Below, one piece after another: positions 1 through 6,646 of a stretch of DNA of 9,888 nt. Source of the DNA: QHWK01 sp035315685. GTDB taxonomy: Bacteria > Acidobacteriota > Vicinamibacteria > Vicinamibacterales > CAVVIG01. Below the pieces are notes generated by a model that saw only the letters and a list, made by a program, of their open reading frames with translations, was not told the origin of the DNA and did not search any database. The stretch covers positions 1-9,888 of the forward strand of contig DATFXR010000230.1 of assembly GCA_035315685.1 (NCBI GenBank), in the 5' to 3' direction. The translations under genes were made by a program, and so were the position numbers. Position 1 is the first letter of the stretch; each line of letters starts with the position of its first letter.

Positions 1-71
1 GACACGACCACGGCCCGACGCGCGCTGTTCGTAGACTGCGTGACCCATCTGACCAGCCCGACCCAGCCGAC
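1..71. other. Window edge downstream of pyrF; possible start of a further minus-strand gene
   Basis: These bases lie just past the pyrF stop codon. On the minus strand an ATG at 48-46 opens a frame that runs off the window edge after 16 codons, 23 bases after pyrF ends. It could be the next gene of the operon, but no Shine-Dalgarno sequence precedes it and 16 residues are too few to recognise. Two plus-strand frames are also open here. No terminator hairpin is visible. Confidence 0.25.
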
Positions 72-791
72 CTATCCGGACGCGTGCGCGCCGCGGCAAT
101 CGGCCGCGATCTTTTGCGCCGCCGCTCGAGGGTCAGCCGCCTCGAGGATCGGCCGACCCACCACGAGGTACGTGGCGCCGGCGGCGAGGGCTTCGGCCGC
201 GCTCATCGTCCGCGACTGATCCCCGCGCTTGTCGGCTGCGCCGCGGATTCCCGGGGTGACGATCGAGAAGCTGGCGCCGCAGCGGCGCCGGATGATGTCG
301 ATTTCCTGCGGCGCCGCGACCACCCCGTCGAGGCCCGCCGCTTCGGTCAGCGCGGCGAGGCGTCCCACCTGGTCGGCGACGCTCGCCTGGAAACCGATCT
401 CCGCCAGCGCCTGCTGATCGAGGCTCGTCAGCATCGTGACGGCGATGATCAGGGGCGCCGGCCGCGATTGCCGCGCCGCCTCCTCATCGGCCGCCGCGCG
501 CGCCGCCCGCATCATCGCCGCGCCGCCGGATGCGTGCACGTTCAGCATCCATACGCCGAGCCGCGTCGCGGCGGCGACGGCGCCGGCGACGGTGTTCGGA
601 ATGTCGTGGAATTTCAAGTCCAGGAAGACGCGGTCGCCGTTCGACACCAGCTCTTCGACCAGCGACGGGCCTTCGCGCGTGAACAGTCGACTGCCGATCT
701 TGAAGCCGCCGGCGATGCCACGCAGTTGGTTCGCGAGGTCGCGCGCCTTCGCGACCGCATCGACGTCGAGTGCGACGAGGAGTTGATCCAT
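72..791 (-). CDS. pyrF: Orotidine-5'-phosphate decarboxylase
   Basis: This cytoplasmic TIM-barrel enzyme decarboxylates OMP to UMP, the last step of de novo pyrimidine synthesis. The 239-residue product shows ALD at 7-9, FKIGS at 30-34, the catalytic block D58-L-K60-F-H-D63-I-P-N, and the phosphate-binding motifs VTPGIR at 178-183 and GRPI at 212-215 (Arg213). The length is normal for a bacterial PyrF. The same frame is open upstream to 1049, but that part lies inside pyrD and reads as arginine-rich shadow; family similarity begins exactly at the ATG at 791. This ATG shares one base with the pyrD stop codon (TGATG), so translation is probably coupled. It is the last clear gene of the pyrK-pyrD-pyrF operon in this window. 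Confidence 0.97.
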   Translation of the reverse strand: MDQLLVALDVDAVAKARDLANQLRGIAGGFKIGSRLFTREGPSLVEELVSNGDRVFLDLKFHDIPNTVAGAVAAATRLGVWMLNVHASGGAAMMRAARAAADEEAARQSRPAPLIIAVTMLTSLDQQALAEIGFQASVADQVGRLAALTEAAGLDGVVAAPQEIDIIRRRCGASFSIVTPGIRGAADKRGDQSRTMSAAEALAAGATYLVVGRPILEAADPRAAAQKIAADCRGAHASG

Positions 792-1735
792 CAGCGCTGG
801 AGCGCAGGCGGCTCCGCCGCATGCCTGCCGGTATCGATCGACCCCACGACGTCTGCAACGCGGGCGATCTGGTGCCGCTCCATATAGTCGCCAATCCCCG
901 CCAGCAGCTTGCCCCAGATGAATGGGTCGACGAAGTTCGCCGTGCCGATCTGGACCGCGTCCGCGCCGGCGATCAGGAATTCGAGCGCATCGCGCGCGTC
1001 GGCGATGCCGCCCATGCCGAGAATCGGAATCTTCACCGTCTGGCGGCACTCGTAGACCATGCGAACGGCAATCGGCCGAATCGCCGGCCCGCTCAGCCCG
1101 CCCATGACGTTGGAGATCTTCGGACGCCGCGTCTCGACGTCGATGACCATCGCGAGAAACGTGTTGACCAGCGACACCGCATCAGCGCCCGCGTCCGCGG
1201 CCGCACGGGCGAAGGACGCGACGTCGGTGACGTTCGGGGTGAGCTTCGGGATCACCGGCAGCCGCGTCGCCTTGCGCACGGCGCTGACGACGTCGAACGT
1301 GCCGTTCAGGCTGCAACCGAACTGAATGCCGCCTTCCTTGATGTTCGGGCACGAGATGTTCAGCTCGATCGCCGCGACGCCCTCCGCGTCGGAGACCACC
1401 CGCGATACGTCGACGTATTCGTCGATGGTCGTGCCGCAGACGTTGACGATCACCGTCGCGCCCCGCGCGCGCAGTTCCGGCAGCTTCTCGTCCACGAACC
1501 GCCGCGCGCCGATGCCCTGGAGCCCGATCGCGTTCACCATCCCGGCGGGCGTCTCGACGATGCGTGGCGCGGGGTGTCCCTCGCGCTCCTTCAGGAACAG
1601 CCCCTTCGACACGATCGCGCCGAGCGTGGACAGATCGACGACGTCCGCGTACTCGACGCCGTAGCCGAAGCAGCCGCTCGCGGCGATGAGCGGGTTCTTC
1701 AGCGTCAACGATCCGATCGTGACCGAAAAATCCAT
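791..1735 (-). CDS. pyrD: Dihydroorotate dehydrogenase, catalytic subunit (class 1B)
   Basis: This FMN enzyme oxidises dihydroorotate to orotate in the cytoplasm and passes electrons to NAD through the PyrK subunit. The 314-residue protein has SKG at 43-45 (Lys44), the active-site loop NISCPN at 126-131 with Cys129 as catalytic base, as is typical of class 1 enzymes (class 2 uses Ser), PKLTPN at 163-168 with Lys164, GGLSGPA at 212-218 and the FMN-phosphate motif GMGGI at 240-244. The adjacent pyrK gene confirms the 1B type. The ATG at 1735 is preceded by no Shine-Dalgarno sequence: the 39 bases between the pyrK stop and this ATG are almost entirely a tandem heptamer array. Translation may therefore depend on coupling to pyrK. 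The stop codon overlaps the pyrF start. Confidence 0.97.
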   Translation of the reverse strand: MDFSVTIGSLTLKNPLIAASGCFGYGVEYADVVDLSTLGAIVSKGLFLKEREGHPAPRIVETPAGMVNAIGLQGIGARRFVDEKLPELRARGATVIVNVCGTTIDEYVDVSRVVSDAEGVAAIELNISCPNIKEGGIQFGCSLNGTFDVVSAVRKATRLPVIPKLTPNVTDVASFARAAADAGADAVSLVNTFLAMVIDVETRRPKISNVMGGLSGPAIRPIAVRMVYECRQTVKIPILGMGGIADARDALEFLIAGADAVQIGTANFVDPFIWGKLLAGIGDYMERHQIARVADVVGSIDTGRHAAEPPALQR

Positions 1736-1736
1736 C

Positions 1737-1771
1737 AGCGATCAGCCATTAGCCATTAGCCATTAGCCATC
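1737..1771. repeat. Five tandem heptamers (AGCCATT type) in the pyrK-pyrD gap
   Basis: On the plus strand five seven-base units lie end to end: AGCGATC, three perfect AGCCATT, and AGCCATC. They fill 35 of the 39 bases between the pyrK stop codon (1775-1777) and the pyrD start (1733-1735). On the mRNA strand the unit is AATGGCT, so each copy carries an ATG, and ATG-GCT-AAT-GGC-TAA is a four-codon frame. There is no reverse-complement arm, unlike the other arrays in this window. The array sits where the pyrD ribosome binding site would be expected. Confidence 0.9.
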
Positions 1772-1774
1772 TAC

Positions 1775-2587
1775 TCATTCCCAGATTACCCGATCCGCCA
1801 GCAGCACCGGCCCGGCGATGCACGAGCGGACGTTGTGCTGTTCTCCCGCTTCGCCGCGCATCGGAATCACGCAGCTGTAGCAGCCGCCGAGACCGCATCC
1901 CATGATGCGCTCGACCGACACCTGACACGCACGGCCGTATTTGATCGCAGCCCGCGCGGTCGCCGCCAGCATCGCCTCGGGGCCGCAGGCGTAGAGCATC
2001 ACCGGTGACGCCGCTCCGAACGCCGCGAGACGCCGATCGAGCGGCGCGACGACCCGTCCGCGTTCGCCCGCGCTGCCGTCTTCGGTCGTCAACACCAGGT
2101 CGACGCGGAGTCCCCGGAACACATCGAGGTAGAACAGTTCGGCCGCGCGTCGGGCGCCGTAGAACAGCGTTGTCGTCACGTCACGCGCGCGCAGCGCTTC
2201 CGCCAGCGTGGCGAAGGGCGCGAGGCCGACGCCGCCGGCGATCATCCACGCTTCGGAGGGCGGCTGCACGAGCGTGAACGGACGACCGAGCGGGCCGAGA
2301 CAATCGATGCGATCACCCGGCTCCGCCTCGTAAATCAGCCGAGTGGACGGTCCGATACGCTTGCTGAGAATCGTGAGCGCGATCGCGGCGCCGCCGCTGT
2401 CGCGCAGGATCTCGAAGACGGAAAACGGCCGCCGCAGCAGCGGGTCGAAGCCGGTCCCTGGCTTCAACATCACGAACTGGCCAGGCAGGGCGCTCGCCGC
2501 GATTGCCGGCGCGTCGAGCGTGAGAACGTTGTAGTCGCTCGACAATCGCCGGTTCGCGATCACGCAGGCCGGCACGTCGATCGGCAT
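1775..2587 (-). CDS. pyrK: Dihydroorotate dehydrogenase B, electron-transfer subunit
   Basis: This FAD and [2Fe-2S] subunit moves electrons from the PyrD FMN to NAD. The 270-residue protein follows the ferredoxin-reductase fold: RRPFSV at 52-57 binds FAD, GGVGLAP at 118-124 and CGPEAM at 201-206 belong to the NAD-binding domain, and the C-terminus carries four cysteines, Cys231, Cys236, Cys239 and Cys256 (C-x4-C-x2-C-x16-C), which fit the cluster ligands of this family. The frame is open upstream to 2740, but family similarity begins at MPIDVPA, so the ATG at 2587 is preferred. A TATACT hexamer ends eight bases before that ATG, which suggests a leaderless mRNA, although GGCGGG just before the ATG might act as a weak ribosome binding site. 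It is the first gene of the operon pyrK-pyrD-pyrF. Confidence 0.95.
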   Translation of the reverse strand: MPIDVPACVIANRRLSSDYNVLTLDAPAIAASALPGQFVMLKPGTGFDPLLRRPFSVFEILRDSGGAAIALTILSKRIGPSTRLIYEAEPGDRIDCLGPLGRPFTLVQPPSEAWMIAGGVGLAPFATLAEALRARDVTTTLFYGARRAAELFYLDVFRGLRVDLVLTTEDGSAGERGRVVAPLDRRLAAFGAASPVMLYACGPEAMLAATARAAIKYGRACQVSVERIMGCGLGGCYSCVIPMRGEAGEQHNVRSCIAGPVLLADRVIWE

Positions 2588-2933
2588 GGCCCGCCAGTAT
2601 ACCGGTTCGCCGCGCGCGCACGGTGTGGACGACGATGTTCTTGGCGGTCGGTGCGCGACGCGCGCCAGATCGACGGCGCCTTCGCGTCCGCGCGCGCGGA
2701 GCCGGCGCCGGCACTGACGGTGATTTTCTCGGCCTGCCAATTGGCCGCGACATGGACGGGTAGGCGCGCACCGACCACTTCCGGAAGACGTTCACTGAAG
2801 CTCGGCCGATCACGTTCGTCCCGACCTATGTCGCGCCTGTCCGCTCCTTCGAGGCGAACGACGACGAGACGGGATAGGATTGGCGCCACGCCGCCCGCGA
2901 ACATCCAAAACCGATCGGGCTGCGTAGAACGTC
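2588..2933. other. Gene-free divergent region between pyrK and the sigma factor gene
   Basis: About 350 bp separate the divergent pyrK and sigma factor starts. Several long frames are open because of GC content, but their translations are arginine-rich and I recognise none. On the minus strand one frame (about 2904-2640) is less skewed and might be a decayed coding remnant; nothing in it can be assigned. The pyrK -10 candidate lies at the left end. TAGAAC at 2925-2930 is only three bases before the sigma factor ATG, too close to serve that start. No tandem heptamer array is present here. Confidence 0.4.
2596..2601 (-). promoter_or_regulatory. Candidate -10 element for a leaderless pyrK transcript
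   Basis: On the minus strand TATACT, a close match to TATAAT, is followed by eight bases and then the pyrK ATG. Transcription would start at or within a few bases of the ATG. No good -35 hexamer is seen 16-18 bases further upstream, so this rests on the -10 match and its position. The propeller gene at 6831 has the same arrangement. Confidence 0.45.
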
Positions 2934-3530
2934 ATGTGGCTTCTTGCCGCCCTGGCGGCCGTCGGCGATGTGGAGGCTGCGGCAGCGGATCGCGACGCGC
3001 TCGCCCGCGTCGTCCGCGGCGACCACGACGCGCTGGCCGAGATTTACGACCGGCACGCGCGCCTGCTCTATTCGCTCGCCCTGCGGATCCTGCGGCGGCC
3101 GACCGATGCCGAAGATGTGATCCAGGAAGTCTTTTCGCAGGTCTGGCGGCAGGCCGGACGCTACGACACGTCGCGCGGGACGGTGGTCGGCTGGCTCGTG
3201 ACAGTCGCGCGGAGCCGCGCGCTCGACCGGCTGCGCCGCGATCGCGGCGAGCCGCCGTCGGCCGACATCGAACTGGTGTCGCGAGACGTAGTGGATCCAG
3301 GGGCGATGGTGGATTTGCAGTTGGTGGACGCGGAGCAGGCGGCGCGCGTGCGGGCCGCGCTCGGGGCCTTGCCCGAGACACAGCGCGTCCCACTCGAGCT
3401 CGCCTACTACGAGGGGCTGTCACAGACCGCAATCGCGGCGCGCCTCGAGACGCCGCTCGGCACGATCAAAACGCGAATGCGCCAGGCGCTGCTGCGGCTG
3501 CGTGATGCGCTCGCGGAGCAGGGGAGATGA
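2934..3530 (+). CDS. ECF-type RNA polymerase sigma factor
   Basis: This is an extracytoplasmic-function sigma factor of 198 residues that would direct RNA polymerase to a stress or envelope regulon. Region 2 spans about 25-103, with the core-binding stretch DAEDVIQEVFSQVW at 58-71 and the -10 recognition part around 81-102 (GWLVTVARSRALDRLRR). Region 4 spans about 140-190, with LPETQR at 146-151 and a helix-turn-helix LSQTAIAARLETPLGTIKTR at 162-181. The gene overlaps the RskA-like anti-sigma gene as ATGA, so the pair resembles SigK/RskA modules. The N-terminal 20 residues are alanine-rich and atypical; an in-frame GTG at codon 13 (2970) is an alternative start. No Shine-Dalgarno sequence precedes either start. 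Confidence 0.93.
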   Translation: MWLLAALAAVGDVEAAAADRDALARVVRGDHDALAEIYDRHARLLYSLALRILRRPTDAEDVIQEVFSQVWRQAGRYDTSRGTVVGWLVTVARSRALDRLRRDRGEPPSADIELVSRDVVDPGAMVDLQLVDAEQAARVRAALGALPETQRVPLELAYYEGLSQTAIAARLETPLGTIKTRMRQALLRLRDALAEQGR

Positions 3531-4330
3531 GCACGGCCGACACAGAGCACGACGCGCTGCGCGAACAGCTGCCGGTGTACGCCATCGGCGCGCTGACGGG
3601 TGCGGAGCGCGCGGTGGTCGAGTCGCACGTGCGCGGCTGCACCGCGTGTGCGGCGGAGCTCGCTCAGTTCGCCCCCGTGGCCGGCGCGCTGGCGCAAATT
3701 GTGCCGCTGCACGATCCGCCCGCCGCGCTGCGCGCGCGCGTGCTTGCGTCAACCGGCGCGCGCGGCGTCGCGATTCCCGTGCGGCGGTCGCCGTCGTGGG
3801 CGCCGTGGCTCGCCGCTGCCGCGATGTTGCTCGTGACAATCGGCGTCGGCGGCTACGCCGTGTCGCTTCGCGAGCGCGTGCGCGTGCTCGAAGGGGAGCT
3901 TCGTGAGGCGCTGCTGCGCGTGGAGGAGGGCGAACGGCGCGTGAACGTTGCGCTCAAGGCGGCCGCAGACGCGCAGACGCCGCTGTCGATCCTCATGGCG
4001 CCGGACGTGCGTCGGATCGATCTCGCCGGCCAGCCGGTCGCTCCGTCAGCGTCGGCGCGCACGTTCTGGAGCCGCAGCCGCGGCGTCGTGCTCACCGCCG
4101 CGAATCTTCCGGCGCTGCCTGCGGGGCGAACATATCAGTTGTGGTTCGTCACCTCGCAGGCCAAGGTGAGTGTCGGTCTGCTCAAACCGGATACCGACGG
4201 ACGCGTCACCGCCATTCTGGACAACGCCACTAATCTGCCCGACCCTGCCGCAGTCGCCGTCACCATCGAGCCCGAGGGCGGCGTGCCGCAGCCGACCGGC
4301 GCCATGTATCTCGTCGGTGCCGCGCACTGA
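3527..4330 (+). CDS. RskA-like membrane anti-sigma factor with zinc finger
   Basis: This 267-residue protein is expected to hold the upstream sigma factor at the inner membrane until a signal releases it. The cytoplasmic N-terminus has the zinc-binding anti-sigma motif H34-x3-C38-x2-C41. One membrane segment lies at about 91-110, followed by a charged helical stretch at about 115-148 that looks coiled-coil. The periplasmic C-terminus is the RskA domain, with LPALPAGRTYQLWFV at 194-208 and the closing block VTIEPEGGVPQPTGAMYL at 245-262. The ATG at 3527 overlaps the sigma factor stop codon, and a purine-rich GGAGCAGGGGAG runs directly up to it. Release is likely by regulated proteolysis as in the RskA family (inference). 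A foldback repeat begins directly after the stop. Confidence 0.94.
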   Translation: MSTADTEHDALREQLPVYAIGALTGAERAVVESHVRGCTACAAELAQFAPVAGALAQIVPLHDPPAALRARVLASTGARGVAIPVRRSPSWAPWLAAAAMLLVTIGVGGYAVSLRERVRVLEGELREALLRVEEGERRVNVALKAAADAQTPLSILMAPDVRRIDLAGQPVAPSASARTFWSRSRGVVLTAANLPALPAGRTYQLWFVTSQAKVSVGLLKPDTDGRVTAILDNATNLPDPAAVAVTIEPEGGVPQPTGAMYLVGAAH

Positions 4331-4379
4331 GGAATTAGGAATTTGGAATCCAAATTCCAAATTCCACATTCCTAATTGG
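4331..4379. repeat. Foldback array of GGAATTT/AAATTCC heptamers
   Basis: This AT-rich island starts at the base after the anti-sigma stop codon. The left half repeats GGAAT words, the right half their complement. Inverted pairs include AATTAGGAAT (4333-4342) with ATTCCTAATT (4368-4377), TTTGGAAT (4342-4349) with ATTCCAAA (4354-4361), and the near-palindrome GGAATTTGGA-A-TCCAAATTCC (4338-4358). Several registers can pair because the unit is repetitive. No T tract follows the hairpin. The same word builds the array at 9682-9762. Confidence 0.88.
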
Positions 4380-4600
4380 AACAGCGCTCCCCGCGTGTCT
4401 GGCTCTTACCGGCGCTGGGCCCAACTGCTGTGGTTGACGCGGATGAGGAGTGCGATTCAACTATCTACTGATCGAGGTGTTCGACGGAACGCGAAAAGAG
4501 CCGGCCAGAATCGTTTGACCTGGAGCTTCGTCAGTCGTCGGCTGACGGGCCCGCGTTCGAGAGCGTCCTGCCGCGGCGATCGCGCGGCACGTGGATCGTC
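4380..4600 (+). other. Leader of the DUF3014 gene with a 22-codon frame and an open upstream extension
   Basis: From 4380 to about 4449 nothing is recognised apart from a lone TTGACG at 4434-4439 without a convincing -10 partner. A GTG at 4450 opens 22 codons (MRFNYLLIEVF...) ending in TGA at 4516-4518. The DUF3014 frame is open from 4472 without any ATG, GTG or TTG before 4601, and its translation from about 4514 (FDLELRQSSADGPAF...) looks like the cytoplasmic head expected before the membrane helix. The two frames may be one gene split by a +1 frameshift. Confidence 0.5.
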
Positions 4601-5344
4601 GTGGGCTTTCTCCTCGTGGTCGCCGCGGTTGCGTGGTACCTCGGGTTCAGAGCGCGCACGCCTGGCCTGACGACGACCGCTCCCGCGCCCGCGCCGCGAA
4701 GTGAAACGCGGCCGCTTGGCGGTGACGCCGAAGCGATCACGATCCCGCCGCTCGACCAGAGCGACGGCGTCGTCGCAGACCTGGTCCGCAAACTCTCATC
4801 GCATCCGCAAGTGGCCGCATGGCTGACGACCAACGGCCTGATCCGCAACTTTACCGTCGTCGTGGCGAATATCGCTGAAGGCAAGTCGCCGGCGAGGCAG
4901 TTGCCGCCGCTTCGCCCCCGTACGCCGTTCCGCGCCGTCGAGAGGGACGGCCGCTTCTACGTCGATCCTCGAAACGACGAGCGCTACAGTCCGCTCGCCG
5001 AAGCGGTGGCGTCGATCGACGCGAAGAGCGGCGCTGCGCTGTACGCGACGCTGAAGCCGCGGATCGAAGAAGCCCATCGCGAGCTCGGATCGCCCGATCC
5101 ATCGTTCGACGGCACGCTCGAACGTGCGATCGTCGTGCTGCTCGAGACCCCGGTCCGAGGCGGGCAGCCTCGTCTGCGGCTCAAGGGCATCGGCTATGCG
5201 TTTGCAGACGAGGGCGAAGAGGACTTGATGCCGGCGCAGAAGCAGCTGCTCCGCATGGGAGCGGCGAACGCACGCGCCGTTCAAGCCAAACTGCGCGAGA
5301 TCGCGCTGGCTCTCGGCATTCCGTCGTCGCGGCTACCGCAGTAG
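4601..5344 (+). CDS. DUF3014 family membrane-anchored protein
   Basis: The 247-residue product has an N-terminal membrane helix and a periplasmic domain matching DUF3014 as I know it: PPLDQSDGVVADLV near 49-62, LSSHPQVAAWL near 65-75, VVANIAEGKSP near 87-97, a PF/YVDPR region, then ELGSPDPSF and a C-terminal PAQKQLLRMGAANARAVQAKL near 211-231. The family has no established function. The GTG at 4601 is the first canonical start in frame, but it falls inside the membrane helix (TWIVVGFLLVVAAVAWYL begins three codons earlier), and the frame stays open and plausible back to 4472. The true protein is probably about 30-50 residues longer, with a non-standard start, an assembly indel or a frameshift. 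A foldback repeat begins just after the stop codon. Confidence 0.87.
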   Translation: MGFLLVVAAVAWYLGFRARTPGLTTTAPAPAPRSETRPLGGDAEAITIPPLDQSDGVVADLVRKLSSHPQVAAWLTTNGLIRNFTVVVANIAEGKSPARQLPPLRPRTPFRAVERDGRFYVDPRNDERYSPLAEAVASIDAKSGAALYATLKPRIEEAHRELGSPDPSFDGTLERAIVVLLETPVRGGQPRLRLKGIGYAFADEGEEDLMPAQKQLLRMGAANARAVQAKLREIALALGIPSSRLPQ

Positions 5345-5505
5345 CGTTCAGCGTTCAGGGTTCTGGTTCTCGTTCTGCGTTCTGGTTCTGGTTTTGGTTC
5401 TACGTTCGGGAATCACCAGTTGAGCGTCCCGCAAGCCCGCGGGGACGAGGGCGTTCTCGAGAACGAGAACGAGAACGAGAACCCTGAACCCTGAACGCTG
5501 AACCC
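5345..5505. repeat. 160-bp foldback repeat between convergent genes
   Basis: The element fills the gap between the convergent DUF3014 gene and the minus-strand secreted-protein gene. Its ends are a perfect 18-bp inverted repeat, GTTCAGCGTTCAGGGTTC at 5346-5363 and its complement at 5486-5503. Inside, left-arm words are GTTCTGG/GTTCTCG and right-arm words are GAGAAC repeated every six bases. The perfect palindrome GTTCTCGAGAAC lies at 5453-5464. The middle (about 5408-5450) is different sequence and contains its own GC-rich hairpin, CGTCCC at 5425-5430 with GGGACG at 5442-5447. It could act as a two-way terminator, but neither side has a clear T tract. Confidence 0.9.
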
Positions 5506-5512
5506 AAGCGTG

Positions 5513-6574
5513 TTATTTCCGCGCGAACCGGTAATCGCCTGAGACGTGCTTGACGAGGAGGCCGCCGGCGCCGCCCCGGGGGAACTCGACACCGAGCCCG
5601 TAGAGGCCGGCAAACGCAGTCTCGGACGTGGCGATCAGGTCGACCTTGCCCCTGCCGTCCATTTCGGCGCGAAGCCTGCCGTCGGAGAGCGTGATTTCGA
5701 CGACTCGCGCCACGGCTCGCCATAACGGCGGCTGCTCCACATAAGAGCCGACGTATTTCTCGAGAATCTCCACTGCGACGGGGACCTCGCGCTTCCGTTC
5801 ATCGGAAGCCTTGCCGATCCAGTGCTCCAGCGCCTTGCTGTTTTCATTGCAGACGAACTCGATCATCTCGGTATCCGGGGCCAGTTCGGCACGTACGGCA
5901 ACCGTCCACGGCCTCGCGTACGTGTCCGGATCTGAGAAGGTCACGTCGAGGTCGAGGTTGCCGAAATTCCTGCGCCGGTAGCGTTCGGTCGTTCGCAGCG
6001 CTTCAGTGTGCGGATGGCCGTCATGGTCGAGCCACGTTCGGTCGCTGAATCCCAGACTCTCGACCACCAGCGTGTCACCGTCCCAATGGCCAATCGAGTA
6101 GCCCATGAACGACGGATTGGGAGAGCGCTCGAGCGCGCGGCCGTCCATGAAGATCTGGCGATAGGTCAGATCGGGATTGAGCATGACGATCAACGCGGGC
6201 GTCTGGACGATCTTCATCATCTCCGCGCCCGTGATGTCGGCGGAGGTGGCGTAGCCGGGCCCCAGCGGCACACACTGGACGTTCATGTAATCGCGGCCGA
6301 GATTCTCCCGGCGTTCAGCCACCAGGGCTCGCGCCCATGGGCGGATTTCTTCGGGCTTCAAGTCGGCAGCGACGTTGCGCGCATACTTCGGCGAAATCCT
6401 GAGCCAGAGTCCCGAAAAGTCGGGCTTGCCGTCAGGGGTGCGCGGCGCGGGCGCCGTCAGATCCGGCTTGCCGTCAGGGGTACGCGGGAGTCCCGGCGTC
6501 GGCTGATTCAGCCACTGCGCCGCAAGCGGTACGGTCAACGCGATCGTCAGCACGGCAACCAGAGAGGCATTCAT
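5513..6574 (-). CDS. Secreted protein of unknown function with duplicated PRTPDGKPD motif
   Basis: The 353-residue product has a signal peptide (MNASLVAVLTIALTVPLAAQ, cleavage near 20). After it comes a tandem 14-residue repeat, PRTPDGKPDLTAPA at 30-43 and PRTPDGKPDFSGLW at 44-57, then a domain with MGYSIGHWDGDTLVVES at 157-173, TWLDHDGHPHTEALRTTERY at 180-199 and DPDTYARPWT at 215-224. Proteins with PRTPDGKPDLSGxW followed by this core are abundant in acidobacterial genomes and are annotated as hypothetical; I know no proven function. It is probably periplasmic. The ATG at 6574 is well supported by an AGGAGG Shine-Dalgarno sequence eight bases upstream, the clearest in this window. The gene is alone on its strand, flanked by foldback repeats on both sides. 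Confidence 0.9.
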   Translation of the reverse strand: MNASLVAVLTIALTVPLAAQWLNQPTPGLPRTPDGKPDLTAPAPRTPDGKPDFSGLWLRISPKYARNVAADLKPEEIRPWARALVAERRENLGRDYMNVQCVPLGPGYATSADITGAEMMKIVQTPALIVMLNPDLTYRQIFMDGRALERSPNPSFMGYSIGHWDGDTLVVESLGFSDRTWLDHDGHPHTEALRTTERYRRRNFGNLDLDVTFSDPDTYARPWTVAVRAELAPDTEMIEFVCNENSKALEHWIGKASDERKREVPVAVEILEKYVGSYVEQPPLWRAVARVVEITLSDGRLRAEMDGRGKVDLIATSETAFAGLYGLGVEFPRGGAGGLLVKHVSGDYRFARK

Positions 6575-6582
6575 CGCTGCGA

Positions 6583-6588
6583 CCTCCT
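6583..6588 (-). promoter_or_regulatory. Strong Shine-Dalgarno sequence of the secreted-protein gene
   Basis: On the minus strand AGGAGG, within GAGGAGG, ends eight bases before the ATG at 6574. It fixes the start and contrasts with the other unlinked genes here, which lack such a site. Confidence 0.85.
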
Positions 6589-6627
6589 CGGAGAATTGCT
6601 GCCGGCGCCGGCACGATGGTCGCGGCT

Positions 6628-6633
6628 ATTATC
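6628..6633 (-). promoter_or_regulatory. Candidate -10 element upstream of the secreted-protein gene
   Basis: GATAAT on the minus strand matches five of six bases of TATAAT and lies 53 bases before the ATG at 6574, leaving room for a leader with the Shine-Dalgarno sequence. A -35 hexamer is not evident; that position falls in the edge of the foldback repeat. Confidence 0.3.
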
Positions 6634-6646
6634 CGACGAATCGAAC

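Noticed and set aside
770..1759. 329-codon plus-strand open frame opposite pyrD
   Set aside because: The minus strand encodes a complete class 1B dihydroorotate dehydrogenase; the plus frame shows only Arg/Asp-rich shadow sequence.
2925..2930. TAGAAC as -10 element for the sigma factor gene
   Set aside because: It lies only three bases before the ATG, so transcription would begin inside the gene; no start codon sits at the eight-base spacing seen elsewhere.
5345..5505. Complete insertion sequence
   Set aside because: The element is only about 160 bp, encodes nothing, and no target-site duplication is evident; its ends are made of the same short words as its arms.
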